Assembly: GCF_905475395.1 (NCBI RefSeq)
Contig: NC_058339.1
Span: forward strand, 8,130,001 to 8,194,000
DNA length: 64,000 nucleotides
Direction: 5' to 3'
Source of the DNA: Chrysoperla carnea
Taxonomy: Eukaryota; Arthropoda; Insecta; Neuroptera; Chrysopidae
Position numbers and translations under genes: made by a program. This document shows positions 1 to 10,329 of the stretch, one piece after another; within the stretch, counting starts at the first letter, position 1, and each line of letters begins with the position of its first letter. The notes below the pieces were generated by a model that was not told where the DNA came from, made no database searches, and worked only from the letters and a program-made list of their open reading frames with translations.

Positions 1-70
1 CCACAGACCCTAGATCCAATTGGCCTATATGTTGCTCATTTACGAACTGAACCTCTCTCTTTTGTCAAAA
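1..70 (+). repeat. Family A dispersed repeat, truncated
   Basis: The sequence matches the middle of family A: 'agacccaatt' then 'tgctcatttacga', as in the copies near 5.33 kb and 23.88 kb. The window edge cuts it. Just downstream (about 70-155) is an ATTCG-rich stretch with several copies of GCGAATATTCGC-like sequence. No coding function is suggested. Confidence 0.45.
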
Positions 71-770
71 ATATTCGCATTGTTTCTTGCGAGTGCGAAT
101 GTTAAAAAATATGCGAATATTCGCAAATGCAATTACGAAAATTCGTTACATCACTACTATTTATGTATGTATGTATGTACCTATCCAAAATACACGACAT
201 ATTAATTGTGTTTATTATTTAATCTAAAAATGAAGTCATATCAAATTGGAAAAATTTAAACAATTTAACATTGAGGTCCAATGTTATGATAATTTCATTA
301 TGTTTTAAAATATAATCAAATTTAATAAAATGATACTTCACGACACCAAATTATCATATTGTATTTATTATATATGTACAGTGTGTGCAAGACATTTATT
401 GTCAGTCAGCAAATTGTATATATTTTAAGGGTATTGTCTTGCTATGGAAATAGTGTAATAGAAAAATCAAAATTTTTGTATAGATTAGTAAATCGATTGA
501 CCGTCTCTAACTCGACATAAACTTAATAAAATTTGTGATTCTTAACATAGAGATCATTTGATAAGTTACGTTTTTAGAAAGTTTTTTAATTTTAGAAAAA
601 AAAAACGAGAGGTGTCTTTGGACACTCGGTAGGAATTATAATCTTTTCGTACCTAATATGTGCGTACCATACGTTTGGTTTGATCAGGATTATTATTATG
701 ACATAACATAAAATTTCCTTATACTTACTTTCATTTATCTCTGATATCTTTAACCGAAAAAAATCTCTAA

Positions 771-820
771 AATAATGTCCCATTTTTGAATGCAGGGGTT
801 AAAAACTTCAGTATTCAACC
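771..820 (-). pseudogene. Short coding remnant shared with the 48-kb decayed ORF
   Basis: On the minus strand this reads VFNPCIQKWDII. The decayed ORF at 47999-48358 contains VFNPCVQKWDTI. The two DNA segments differ at four places over 36 bases; two changes are synonymous third positions and one is Val/Ile. This pattern suggests a protein-coding ancestor, probably a transposable-element protein, rather than a non-coding repeat. The frame is open for only about 20 codons. I do not recognise the family. Confidence 0.35.
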
Positions 821-1382
821 AAGTACTCTATAGTCGGCAAACTCAATCCAATCAACTCTTAATTACGACAGTACTCTCGGTCAATAAAATTTTCGGTCTA
901 TTTTTTTCGATAACCAGAAATAAAGAATCGTGAACGACACATTGTAGTTGTTATCAGCAACAAAATTTTGAGCATTCCATTAATATTAGTAATAACTAAT
1001 AATAAATATATGTTTATATTTAAATTACCAGTTAAATTATTTACATATTGATACAATTGTCGATCAATGTTTAAACAATTCTATTGGAATTATTATAGTC
1101 AACATAAGTTCAGGAGTTATGGTTAAAAGAGTAGTAAAATTTTTCGCAGAAATTCCAATGGTTGATTGATGAGATCCTTAGAACACGTCAATTTCCCCCC
1201 TTAAGATTCCAAAAAAACGGTTTTAAAAAAAATTCAATTGTCTATTGATCTTTAGCCCGAAAAATGAGTATGTCCTTTGATTCTGATGCAACTCAACTGC
1301 TGGGCCAACGGTATGGAAATTTTTTTCGTTTTCGTAAGTGAAGCTACTGAAAGACTGACTGACACAACTACACAAATTCGAT

Positions 1383-1449
1383 GGCACTTCTATACATGCT
1401 AGAAAGTGATGCCTTAGAATTAATAAGGCACTTCTATACATGCTAGAAA
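1383..1449. repeat. Two-copy direct repeat, 44-bp period
   Basis: A 23-bp word beginning GGCACTTCTATACATGCT occurs at 1383 and again at 1427. The copies are identical over 23 bp and separated by 21 bp. This is a local tandem duplication of unknown role. Confidence 0.75.
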
Positions 1450-1523
1450 TACTTCTAGCTGAATTAAAAGAAACATGTTGCCGAAGTGCTTAAAGATTTC
1501 GAAATCACTGATCTTAAATCTAG

Positions 1524-1680
1524 AAGGCATTTGTGTATTTCTTCTATAAGTGATTTTCTCTAAAACCTTAGGCATCAATATTTCAAATACTATGGTATAT
1601 ATCGAAAAAATTTACTCTAAATTTTCGTGTCACAGAGTTCACTTTCAAAATTAGAAACGTAAGTCTTAAATATTTTCCTT
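1524..1680 (+). repeat. Family F dispersed repeat, copy 1
   Basis: It shares extended similarity with 24463-24640 (same strand) and with 57255-57430 (opposite strand). Shared landmarks are 'aagtgattttctctaaa', 'ggcatcaat', 'atggtatat' and 'gaaacgtaagtct'. No TIR or coding frame was seen. The third copy is interrupted by a MITE, so the family predates that element. Confidence 0.6.
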
Positions 1681-2094
1681 TCATACACAAAAACAATGTA
1701 GCATTTCAAAAAAGAATCATTTATAAAAAAGTAGATTGAATATTGAATGGTTGTATACAATATACTCGACTCAGTAGGAGATCATTATAGCTCGTGCGAC
1801 CTTCAATCCGTAAATGATTCGTCATCAAATTATGTCATAAAAATATTAACTACAATGTGTATTACATACATTTGACTTCATCATCATCTATATGTGTAGC
1901 TGTAAATCTTTGAAAAAAAAATAGCATTAAGCAGCACAAGCCAGATTACAATACTTGTAGCACACGTTATATGTATAAAATATAGTGCATTTTACAGTCA
2001 CAAACTCACACTCATAGCACATGAAAGCACTGGTGGCATTTCCGTGTCCTCGTAAAAAGTGTTTTGTTTTTTATGTAAAATAAGTTTGGAACTA

Positions 2095-2187
2095 TATGAG
2101 TCATAGACCATCAATTAGTTCAGTGTAGACAGCTGGGTATAATATATCCATAGATAATAAGTATTTATATTTATTATAATCAGATGT
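2095..2187 (+). repeat. Internal fragment of the ATAGGG-ended element
   Basis: About 93 bp matches the middle of the element at 11642-12170: 'gagtcatagaccatca', 'ttagttcagtgtagac', 'agctgggtataatata' and 'atagataataagta'. Neither terminus is present, so this is a relic. Confidence 0.7.
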
Positions 2188-2205
2188 GTCTTTGATATCT
2201 CTTTT

Positions 2206-2345
2206 TTTTGAGTTATCATGTTGACGGACAGACAGACAGACAGACAAACGGGAATAAATGGACTAATTATGGTACCCAAGTTTTGTTCGTATATATTATC
2301 AATATTTCTAAGCGTTTCAATCTTAGGACTAAAATTAGTAGGTAT
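2206..2345 (+). repeat. Family A fragment with (GACA)n
   Basis: It contains the family A landmarks 'gatatctctttt', 'gagttatc', a GACA run (2223-2249), 'aaatggactaatta' and the 'aagcgttt..atcttaggactaaa' tail. The left half of the family is missing because it joins directly to the ATAGGG-element fragment ending at 2187. Confidence 0.6.
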
Positions 2346-2349
2346 TTAA

Positions 2350-3270
2350 TATTTTACAGAGTATGCTTTTAAAATTTTAATAATTTAATTTTACAATTTC
2401 TATCAAAAATAATTTCATTTATAATTGTCATGTTGGTAAAAAAAATATTTAAAAACTAACTAACACACTTTTTAAATGACGACATACTTTCTCTCTATAG
2501 AGAAATATATATCTAAACTCTTACTTTCTTTTAAATGAAATTGATGCGAATGCATTCAAATATTTACTTTTGATTTCATGGCATACATAGATTAATATAG
2601 AGAGGTAGGTACATACAATGTGTTGTGCTTGTTGGCTAAACGAGGGCAAATCTGATAAATCTATAAAATATGCAATTTAGAAATATATTTTGTTTTCATC
2701 ATTTATTGATATTTTTAGTCAGTGACTGTCAAAGTCAAAACCATCCTAGCATTTGCTTTTTAAAAATTTGATAGTTATATAAAATTACATGTTGTTCTGT
2801 GCGTTGTCCTTTATTATTTTTCAAGAGCAAATGAGTCATGAATTAAGGTTCATAATTTGTACAAAACAACTTCCTACATGTGGACATAACTTATAATTAA
2901 AGCTATAATTTTGATGACAAGTTTTTTTTGCTTAATTATAACGTTAGTCAGTTTAATCAAATCATATTTATAAAAAAATTATTCAATTTCTATGTAGTAT
3001 ATCTGCTGCCAGTGTCATTATTTCGTGTATGAATTATCACTTTAGTTTTTATTATCTTAGTTTATTATTTTTATGTGAGTTTAATTTGAATCTATTGGAA
3101 TGTCAAGGTCCTTTTTGACATTCAAAAAAAAATTAAATTAAAAATAACAACATCCCATTGGTGCACCAAAAAGAATTGAAATCTGCCTTCGAATTTATAC
3201 AATTATTATAACAACCCTGAAACTATAAAATTAAAAATTTATCAAAAAGAAATTGCTATCACTTTGAAAC
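2350..3270. other. No gene recognised
   Basis: AT-rich sequence with frequent stops in all frames. I see no RNA gene, TIR pair or coding signature. Confidence 0.5.
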
Positions 3271-3279
3271 TAGACACAA

Positions 3280-3420
3280 CTGGGTAGATATGACTGATAT
3301 AGAATTTGCTACATTACCCATAAAAATGTATAACTTGATACTATAACAAAATTTGAAAGTTAAATTAAAATTGATTAAAAAACGAAGAAGTTATTACTTG
3401 GAACTACTGGAAACGAATCC
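3280..3420 (+). repeat. Family H dispersed repeat, copy 1
   Basis: It shares 'ataaaaatgtaaaa/taact', 'cttgatactataacaaaa' and 'aaattgattaaaaaa..gaagaa' landmarks with 5640-5900 and 29800-30000. It is a divergent, non-coding repeat with unknown ends. Confidence 0.4.
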
Positions 3421-3450
3421 ATTCCTGTTTTAATTGGTTAGAATTATTAT

Positions 3451-3464
3451 CGCCAGGTGGCGGG
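3451..3464 (+). promoter_or_regulatory. CTCF-like motif, GC-rich 11-mer
   Basis: CGCCAGGTGGCGGG resembles the AGGTGGC core of the insulator protein CTCF. The 11-mer CGCCAGGTGGC recurs exactly at 48381. The match is by eye. Binding is inference. Confidence 0.25.
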
Positions 3465-3764
3465 GTTTATCTGGTTTGAATTTGAATATTTTTATCAATA
3501 AATCGGTCATTTTTTTTAAATGTACTTATAAGGATAAAAATCGTGCTTTGTCACAAAAAAGGCAATTATTATTTTAATAATACAATAGATATCATTATTA
3601 TTTAAAATTTAATAGACCACTAAAACGATTTACACCATCTGGTGACTTTTAAAGTATAATTAACATAAAAAGTGAAAACACTTTCTTTATATTTTAAATA
3701 AAATAATTTTATATTTACCAAAATATTATTTATATGCATCACACAATATTTATTTGCATGACAA

Positions 3765-4085
3765 GTTTTTAACGCTAGAAAATAAACAAATTTTGGTATA
3801 AGTGTTCATAAAATCACCTAATTTATCCGTTCACCACGATAACTTAAAAACAAAAAGGGATATCGAGCTGAAATTTCTATACGATGTTTAGGGCGTAAAA
3901 AGTAACTTTGAGTTTGTAAACGAGCAATATAACTCAATTGTGTCATGGGTTCGTATCATCCATTTTTTAAGCCGTAACAGGTAGAACAAAAATTTAAGTA
4001 CAAAAAATGTTCCATATCTAAAAATATACAACTTTTATTGGAAACATTTTTTCGTAAATATCTTTGTTTTCTCGTGAGGGTCCAG
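3765..4085 (-). repeat. Family A, near full-length divergent copy
   Basis: In minus orientation it spans most of the family: 'aacaaattttggtataagtg' at one end, the region before the GACA site (no GACA run here), then 'aggtagaacaaaaattta' and 'ctcgtgagggtcc' at the other end. It is more diverged than the copies at 23785 and 28895. Confidence 0.5.
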
Positions 4086-4089
4086 CAAA

Positions 4090-5200
4090 TCTTAAGTTTC
4101 CATCTTCTTAAAAACTATATAGTCATTGAAAAATTACTTTTGGGGTTGCATTTGCCAGACCACGCAATTTTTGTTTATAGATATCATTTCAAGGAGGAGT
4201 TAGTGTAATAAAGTGCAATCCAAGTTTGTGGAATTGCAACCCTTATTCCAAGGTTTCCATCTTGGAAAAAGGGGTACAAATGGTTTTAAGGTTTTATTTG
4301 ACAGGTCTCATAAAAAATTATTAGAATATTTTTGTTGCAAATAAAGTTCTCTACAACTTGAGTAACTTTGAGTCGTAGAACCAAAAATGACAAATTTATA
4401 AACGAAAATCGATGAAAATTTGTCGGTTTAGTTTTTTTCTGATCCTTTTTCAAAAAAAACCAGACCATTTTTATAGAGAACATTTTCGATAAAATGAAAT
4501 TAGTCACATATACCACCCACAGATAAAAATTATCTTACTGTGTCGTCTTTTGAATTCTAATAAATTAAATCTATGATTAGCGGCGCTCATAAGTTAAAAA
4601 ATGTAAAAATAAACAAATATACTTTTTGTATCACCCAAAAGTTTTAAAAACCTTTAAATACTACCCTATCCATATTTATTAATATTTACACAATATTATT
4701 TCTCAGTATAAATGTTTGAATCTAATATGTATTTACATAATAAATTATTTCCAAGTGTCAAAATTTTATCCAGACAAAAATATCATCATCATCGTTTTTT
4801 CTGAAGAAATTTGTGGTTAAATAAAAATATAAAACTTAAAAAAAAAAATCAAAAATGATGCACAGACAATATGATCAGAGTTTTTTGTCTTTGACAATTT
4901 TAAGTATATGCAGGTAGACTGACGTAGAGTAGCCCCAAAAGATTATTAAATAAAAAATAAATTAGTGCAACATATTAACACCGTAATTACTCCAAATATA
5001 ATTTAATTCCATTGAAAAAAAAGTATCGTACCTATTATTTAAATCAAATGTAAAATAAACAAATGAAAACAAACAATTGACTGAGTAAATTGTTGAAATA
5101 CCATGTATAGACAGTGTTGATTACACTGTAACCATTACACATACATACATGCCACACACATATATAACTGATATTCTCATATAATACATACCATACAAAT
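4090..5200. other. No gene recognised
   Basis: AT-rich sequence with scattered short frames only. There is a small stem-loop near 4231-4274 (CTTATTCCAAG pairing with CTTGGAAAAAG). No repeat family was identified with confidence. Confidence 0.4.
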
Positions 5201-5565
5201 TGCGGATAATTTGCGCTCTCACGGGTAAACAGTGATGTTTACGAATAAATGTTTCAAACAAAAGTTGTTTATTTTTTATAAGGAACATTTTTTACCGTTA
5301 AACTTTTATTCTGTCTCTAACGGTTTTAAAGACCCAATTGACACATGTTGCTTATTTACGAAATCGACCTCACTTTTAACGTTCTAAGCACGCTATAAAA
5401 ATTTCAGCTTGGTATCTCTTTTCGTTTTTGAGTTATTGTGTCCACAGGCAGGCGGGCGGAGAACCGCAAAATGGACTAATTAGGTTATTCGTAGAATCAA
5501 TATTTTAAGCGGTACAAACTTGGGACGAAAGTTAGTATACCTTGATTTATTTCATATATACTTGG
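5200..5565 (+). repeat. Family A, near full-length copy
   Basis: The order of landmarks is 'gcgctctcacgggtaaac', 'atgtttacgaataaatg', 'caaaagttgtttattttt', 'tgtctctaacggtt', 'gacccaattgacac', 'gctataaaaatttc', 'gatatctcttttcg', a degenerate GACA segment, 'aaatggactaattagg' and 'acttgggac'. This is the clearest plus-strand copy along with 23785-24110. No ORF is conserved between copies. Confidence 0.65.
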
Positions 5566-5639
5566 TATAATTATGTAGATATTATGATTTACAAAGTCAA
5601 AGAATCATGTGTCAATCACTAAGATTGTAAATCACAGTA

Positions 5640-5900
5640 AAAATTGGGGATAATTCTGGTATCGAATTGGCCATATTACTCTAAAAATGTAAAATTGGAC
5701 TTAATGCCATGACAAAATTTGCTAATGAAATCAAAATTGATTAAAAAAAGAAGAATTTATAAGCATTCAAAGATTGCATTCAAAGGTTGTCCATCTTCTT
5801 TTAGGAAAACAAAGTTTTATATGTAATCCATATGGCGATATCCACGTTTAACGTCACTAGTGGTTACCTTCCAAGGAATTTTAAGCGTTCATAACTAGTA
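5640..5900 (+). repeat. Family H dispersed repeat, copy 2
   Basis: It shares with 29800-30000 the segments 'aaaaatgtaaaat', 'cataagcatt..aaagattg', 'tgtccatcttctt', 'atatgtaatccatatggcga' and 'aacgtcact'. It lies just after a family A copy. Ends are unknown. Confidence 0.5.
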
Positions 5901-6730
5901 GATTTTTCAAAACGTACAGTGAGAATTCTCCACCCGAAGTGATAATAAAAATTAAGTCCGATCCCCTATTGATCATCAAAATGAAATATAAAATATTGGA
6001 AGTATAAAATTAATTCATAAAAAATTGTCGCTTAAAATGAAAGTCGATCTCCGTGGTATCGGCTAACAGTAGACAAACAACTTAAAAAAAAAATTCAAAC
6101 AACAAATAGTGGGTGATGACGAAGATGGGTTATCATCGATAAAATAATATTGTCGATGGTGTTGTAGTAGTGAATTGAACTAATAACATATCGTATCGTC
6201 TCTTCTTGAGTTGAGGATGATGTCCTCTTTTCTCCTCTATAGCACATAATACAAATAAATAATCCTTTCTTTGTCTGTTGTATGGACTGGAGAAGTTAGT
6301 ATAATACATATTTGACCGACGGTTGAAGGTCATGTGGCCTTCTGATTACACTGCAACAAAACAGTCAGCACAATGTCTGCTCTGAAGATGATATTCAGAA
6401 GGGCACTATTATACACACATTAATATCATATATGAAACTATGTATGCATTCGTAGACACAAAAGCGTATCCATGCACTCACTAACAGCGTACACACACTT
6501 ATACACGCACACACACAAACACACATGCATTCTGGTATCTGTCTGGCAAGTGATTTAAAAAATGAGAATCACAGTTAGGAGTAAATAATACGTCAATGTT
6601 ATTGGTAATTTAATATATTTAGACTCAATTAATTTGCGAAATATCTAAATCGATATTTGCTTCTATCAATCTTTGCTGTGATCAATTAAAGATGTGCGAG
6701 CACCAAGACAATTTTAAATAAAAAAATTTT
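5900..6730. other. No gene recognised; CA-rich patch
   Basis: AT-rich sequence containing an imperfect CA-rich stretch at about 6480-6530. Short minus-strand frames around 6133-6333 show no recognisable motif. Confidence 0.4.
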
Positions 6731-6734
6731 TTAT

Positions 6735-6896
6735 ATGTCTAAATCAATTCTGAAAATTTTAGGGGGAGAGGGAGGTAGGTTGCCGAAGAGTCATCTTAAG
6801 ACACTTCTACAAGAAGTCCAGCGAGAACTTAAACAGCTCAGCCGTTCCGTAAACGGATGCACTGAATGTTGGATCTGCTCACTTACTGCCAAGTAA
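6735..6896 (+). CDS. Small unrecognised ORF, 53 codons
   Basis: An ATG-initiated frame of 53 codons ends at TAA. The first codons are low complexity (a GGEGG run at about residues 10-14). Residues 18-53 are hydrophilic and plausible as protein, with TLLQEVQRELKQLSRSV followed by three cysteines (CTECWIC). The composition is less AT-rich than its surroundings. The stop overlaps a CAA/GTAAGT sequence that also fits a 5' splice donor, so this could be an exon rather than a complete gene. I do not recognise the family. It may equally be a mobile-element remnant. Confidence 0.3.
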   Translation: MSKSILKILGGEGGRLPKSHLKTLLQEVQRELKQLSRSVNGCTECWICSLTAK

Positions 6897-6899
6897 GTG

Positions 6900-8300
6900 G
6901 CACATACGTCTGACAATCGATAATGACCCATATAAGATAAAATATCCTAAATAAGTAGCATGGAATTCTGGATAATTCTAGATTTTAGGCAGCTGTCCGC
7001 AACAAAGTCTGATATAGTGTTCCAAGATATCTCATCTAAGACTAAGAAAGTCATAAAGTATTCTGTGCCCTTAGAAATGAACATAGTTTCGAAAAAGGTG
7101 CAAAAATTACGTCAACTACACTTGGTCATCTTATTTCGTCAATGCAGAAGACTGTCATAATAGGCCTTCGTACATTTATATTGCATCAGACTGTCTTCAA
7201 GCAGCACCCCTTGAAGTGTAAATATGTTTATCATCGAAAGTGATCGGTGGCTCTGGGGTACAAACTCTGTATCCACTCTATCCTTTGGTAAAGGCCGAAT
7301 CGCGTTAAAATTTTAAACTTTTAAATTACTAATAATAGTAAAGAAGATAATTAGAATTAGATAACTAGCGGCAGAACGTTCGAGAAACGACGAGCAAATC
7401 CCTCTAAAATCTCGTTTCTTTCCCGACTTCGGACTTTTTCGAAAATTGGAGCACAAATTCTTTTTTTGCTTAGAGGTCAAATAACATACCAAAAAAGCGA
7501 CTTTACATCGCGTATGCGATTTTAATCGAATTTGACTGTCGTAATGGGATTGTTTAGTTTGTTGATCGCATTGTACACGGACTCACGGAGCATGCAAACA
7601 AATACAATCACAGTGCAGCCACAGGACGCGGTCGAAAGTATCATCATCATCAACATCCAGCCACAACAAGTAAAACTTCGTCTATCTCCTCCGAACATTC
7701 ATCCAAACACTTTTTCTAAGTGAGGCACTGCACAACAATACAGTCAATGACCCACACAAGGGTTGTCTCCTTTAGTTCACCAGCATACACACACACTTAC
7801 ACACATCGTTTCCTTCTTCACTTCCCTTCCACCCTCACACACACACACACGTCTACACAGGTTCATTCCCTTTTGCATAACAAATAAATATCAAATACAA
7901 AATACACAGTGACGATCTACCATTGCATTGCACATACTGGATATTGGTCACACTGCTCCAATCTAAATAGTGGCGTGTTACTGCTGTGCTAAAGAGCTAG
8001 TGAGCTCCTCATGCATCACACGATGCATTATCACAACAAAAACCCACACTATTGTGCAAAAAAATGGAACGTGAAACGAAACTTACTATTTGTTTTTGGA
8101 AATCATTTCAAACGTCTGGTTCTAAGAGGAAGGGTAGAAGAAATATTGGATACTTAGAAATCATTCATTGTGTTTTAAAGCGATATGTCTTGCTTCCCGA
8201 TAATCTTCTCTCCATTTTTGAAAACACTTTTTCTTGGTCTTATTAGACCCTAAAGAAACCAGCAATGACAAAAAATAGCGTTTAGATCTGCTCTTTCCAT
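6900..8300. other. Less AT-rich stretch without recognised gene
   Basis: The base composition is visibly more balanced than in the neighbourhood, with CA microsatellites at 7786-7797 and 7835-7850. Frames at 6960-7160 and 7532-7723 (66 and 63 codons) show no domain or motif that I recognise. It may hold regulatory or transcribed non-coding sequence, but nothing in it proves that. Confidence 0.35.
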
Positions 8301-8310
8301 TGGCTATTAA

Positions 8311-8947
8311 GGATGTATGAGCATGGTAGTGGGGGCACAAATTTAAAAATAGATATTTTCAATTTTGATGATAAATTTATGTTATTACTTGACGATATAA
8401 GACGAAAAGTAAGAATAAAATTTTTCGATATCTGGCTTAATTTTCAAAATATCGAAAATTGAAAATTTTGTTTAATTATTTAGCTTTCGATATTTCGAAA
8501 ACCAAGACACATATCGAAAAATTTTATTCTTATTTTTCGTCTGCATTCATGAAGTTATAACAAAATTCATCATCAAAGTTGAAAATAAGCTAAAAATAAT
8601 TTCAACCCTTAATCTACCCTGCTCTTACATCCCTTATATGGACGGTGACACTTAGTTTTTTTCTTTTCTAATTCATTGCTAATATGTTTACTTTCTATTA
8701 AAAAGTTTTTTTTAAATTTGTTTTCATTCATTCCAAATGAAAATTATCAAAAACTTCTCAAATATGTCGTTTTTTGAGATTCCTCCATATGCCAATGTAT
8801 TTTATATCGATTTTTAATGACTTTTTTCTTAAAAATTTGCACGGATACCTAAGCTGAAATTTTAACCACATATTCTTTGAGTAAAAGACTACCTACAAAC
8901 AAATTTTGAGCCTTTAAATCAAACATTGTTGTCATGCTCATACATCC
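8311..8947 (+). mobile_element. TTAA-flanked MITE, copy 1 (637 bp)
   Basis: The element starts GGATGTATGAGCATG and ends with the exact inverse complement CATGCTCATACATCC. TTAA stands on both sides (8307-8310 and 8948-8951). A TTAA target duplication is the signature of piggyBac-type (also Kolobok) insertion; the 15-bp termini do not match a family I can name. There is no transposase frame, so it is non-autonomous. Its first half (8311-8640) folds into a long imperfect hairpin centred near 8470. Copies lie at 44339-44967 (reversed) and 59975-60628. Confidence 0.85.
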
Positions 8948-9815
8948 TTAATAAAAACGGTTATGCTTATGGTTTTGGTCCTGGAATACTAAACACCATC
9001 TTCATGAAAAGAAAGTGAGTCACAACGTCAATTTGTCACCAAGACATGTAAAAACTCGGCTTGGGGCTTATACTTCTTTACTTATCATCAAAAATGGATG
9101 CAGCAGTGATAAAATGTTGTGAACGCATTTTCCTTAGAGACTTAACTACTTCATTATTCTCGCTTATTAAAAAACATCGCCTCTTTTCTGAATTGCCAAT
9201 GTTGGGATTTTTGTGTTTTGGTATGAGCAAAAAAATAATCGCTCTAATCAGAGCTCTTCGATAGTGGAAACCTAATATCAATGACAAAAATTCAGTCTAC
9301 GAGCTCAGTTGTGTATTGTTCGGATTAGTGACTAATCGCTCAGTATTCACCTTAAAGGCAATGTGGGACAATATGGTAATTCCGTTAGTAAGTTTGTGTT
9401 GAATCGTGGTGGGTGTGCTCATTTATTTCGAACTAAAATGTACAGATTTCTATGTGTGTAGATGCATGTAACTAATACAGTGCAGTGGTGGTGGTCGATA
9501 CGATGTGCGGATCTGCTTCAAGGTCACACGCACGCATACATATCAATTATTAGTTTATTCGCTTCTAGATATTATTGTGAACATATACAATGAATGTATA
9601 TGCACTTTATAAGGGTTCATTCTTTTGCTGTGGCCGTTGCTGTTGTTCTGATATGATAGTATTATATTTTATGTTTTTGATTGTTTCTTTTGTTCAATAT
9701 TTTGTTCAACAATGCATTTTGTTGTCACAATTTTTATACGTTTTATTGCCAATTTTTTGACAATTTGACATGGGACGTTTTCATTATTATTTATTACTCC
9801 TTTTATCCCAAGGAA

Positions 9816-10030
9816 TAAAACGCGAACGTAACACGGCGTCGTTATTTCGACGTATCTAATACCCGACGGTTTTAAAACTCGAATAACTTTAAAAGAAAAT
9901 ACGCGCGTTATTTGCCGCTAACAGTAGCTGCGATCCTTGACCTCTTTGAGTGTATTAGGTATTTTATTTATTATCGCTGCGGCTACGGTGGTTTGCACAT
10001 GTCACGGCTATGAAAAGCGAGCGAATAGCC
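9816..10030. promoter_or_regulatory. CpG-dense patch upstream of tRNA-Thr 1
   Basis: I count about 22 CpG dinucleotides in roughly 215 bp here, in words such as ACGCGAACG, GGCGTCG and TACGCGCG. The surrounding sequence has very few. It lies about 215 bp upstream of the tRNA gene. It may be an unmethylated promoter-like or conserved regulatory island, or a fragment of foreign or exonic DNA. No coding frame is evident. Confidence 0.35.
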
Positions 10031-10244
10031 TCATTGCCTTTATCATTTTCTCCCATTTTATTTTGGTCCCAACATACCTAAAGATGTTATTTTCTTGACA
10101 ATTGTTAGTTTATAATTGTACGAATCAATTCAATTTATTTAAACAAAATAAATTAAGACCATTTAATAAGTATTTATTGAAATCAAAAAGGGTATTTTTT
10201 TATTTATTATTTTGAAATTTGAAATTTTTATACAAATTATCATC

Positions 10245-10316
10245 GCCTCCTTAGCTCAGAGGCAGAGCACTGGTCTTGTAAACCAGGGGTCGTGAGTTCG
10301 ATTCTCACAGGGGGCA
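10245..10316 (+). tRNA. tRNA-Thr (anticodon TGT), copy 1
   Basis: A 72-nt cloverleaf with a 7-bp acceptor stem (GCCTCCT with AGGGGGC, one T-G pair), D arm GCTC/GAGC, anticodon stem CTGGT/ACCAG around loop CTTGTAA, 5-nt variable loop, and T arm GTGAG TTCGATT CTCAC. The discriminator base is A. It has no intron and CCA is not encoded. The internal A and B boxes are intact. A TTTTT pol III terminator follows at 10318-10322. It decodes ACA and, by wobble, other Thr codons. Confidence 0.97.
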
Positions 10317-10317
10317 A

Positions 10318-10322
10318 TTTTT
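10318..10322 (+). terminator. Pol III T-run terminator
   Basis: Five T residues start two bases after the tRNA-Thr discriminator base, the usual RNA polymerase III stop. Confidence 0.8.
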
Positions 10323-10329
10323 ATACTCA

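Noticed and set aside
4231-4274. Stem-loop resembling a bacterial terminator
   Set aside because: The window is eukaryotic and no gene precedes it. Short stem-loops of this size are expected by chance.
9061-9287. Overlapping 67- and 69-codon frames on opposite strands
   Set aside because: Both are open in the same DNA with no known domain. Mutual overlap on opposite strands usually means chance.
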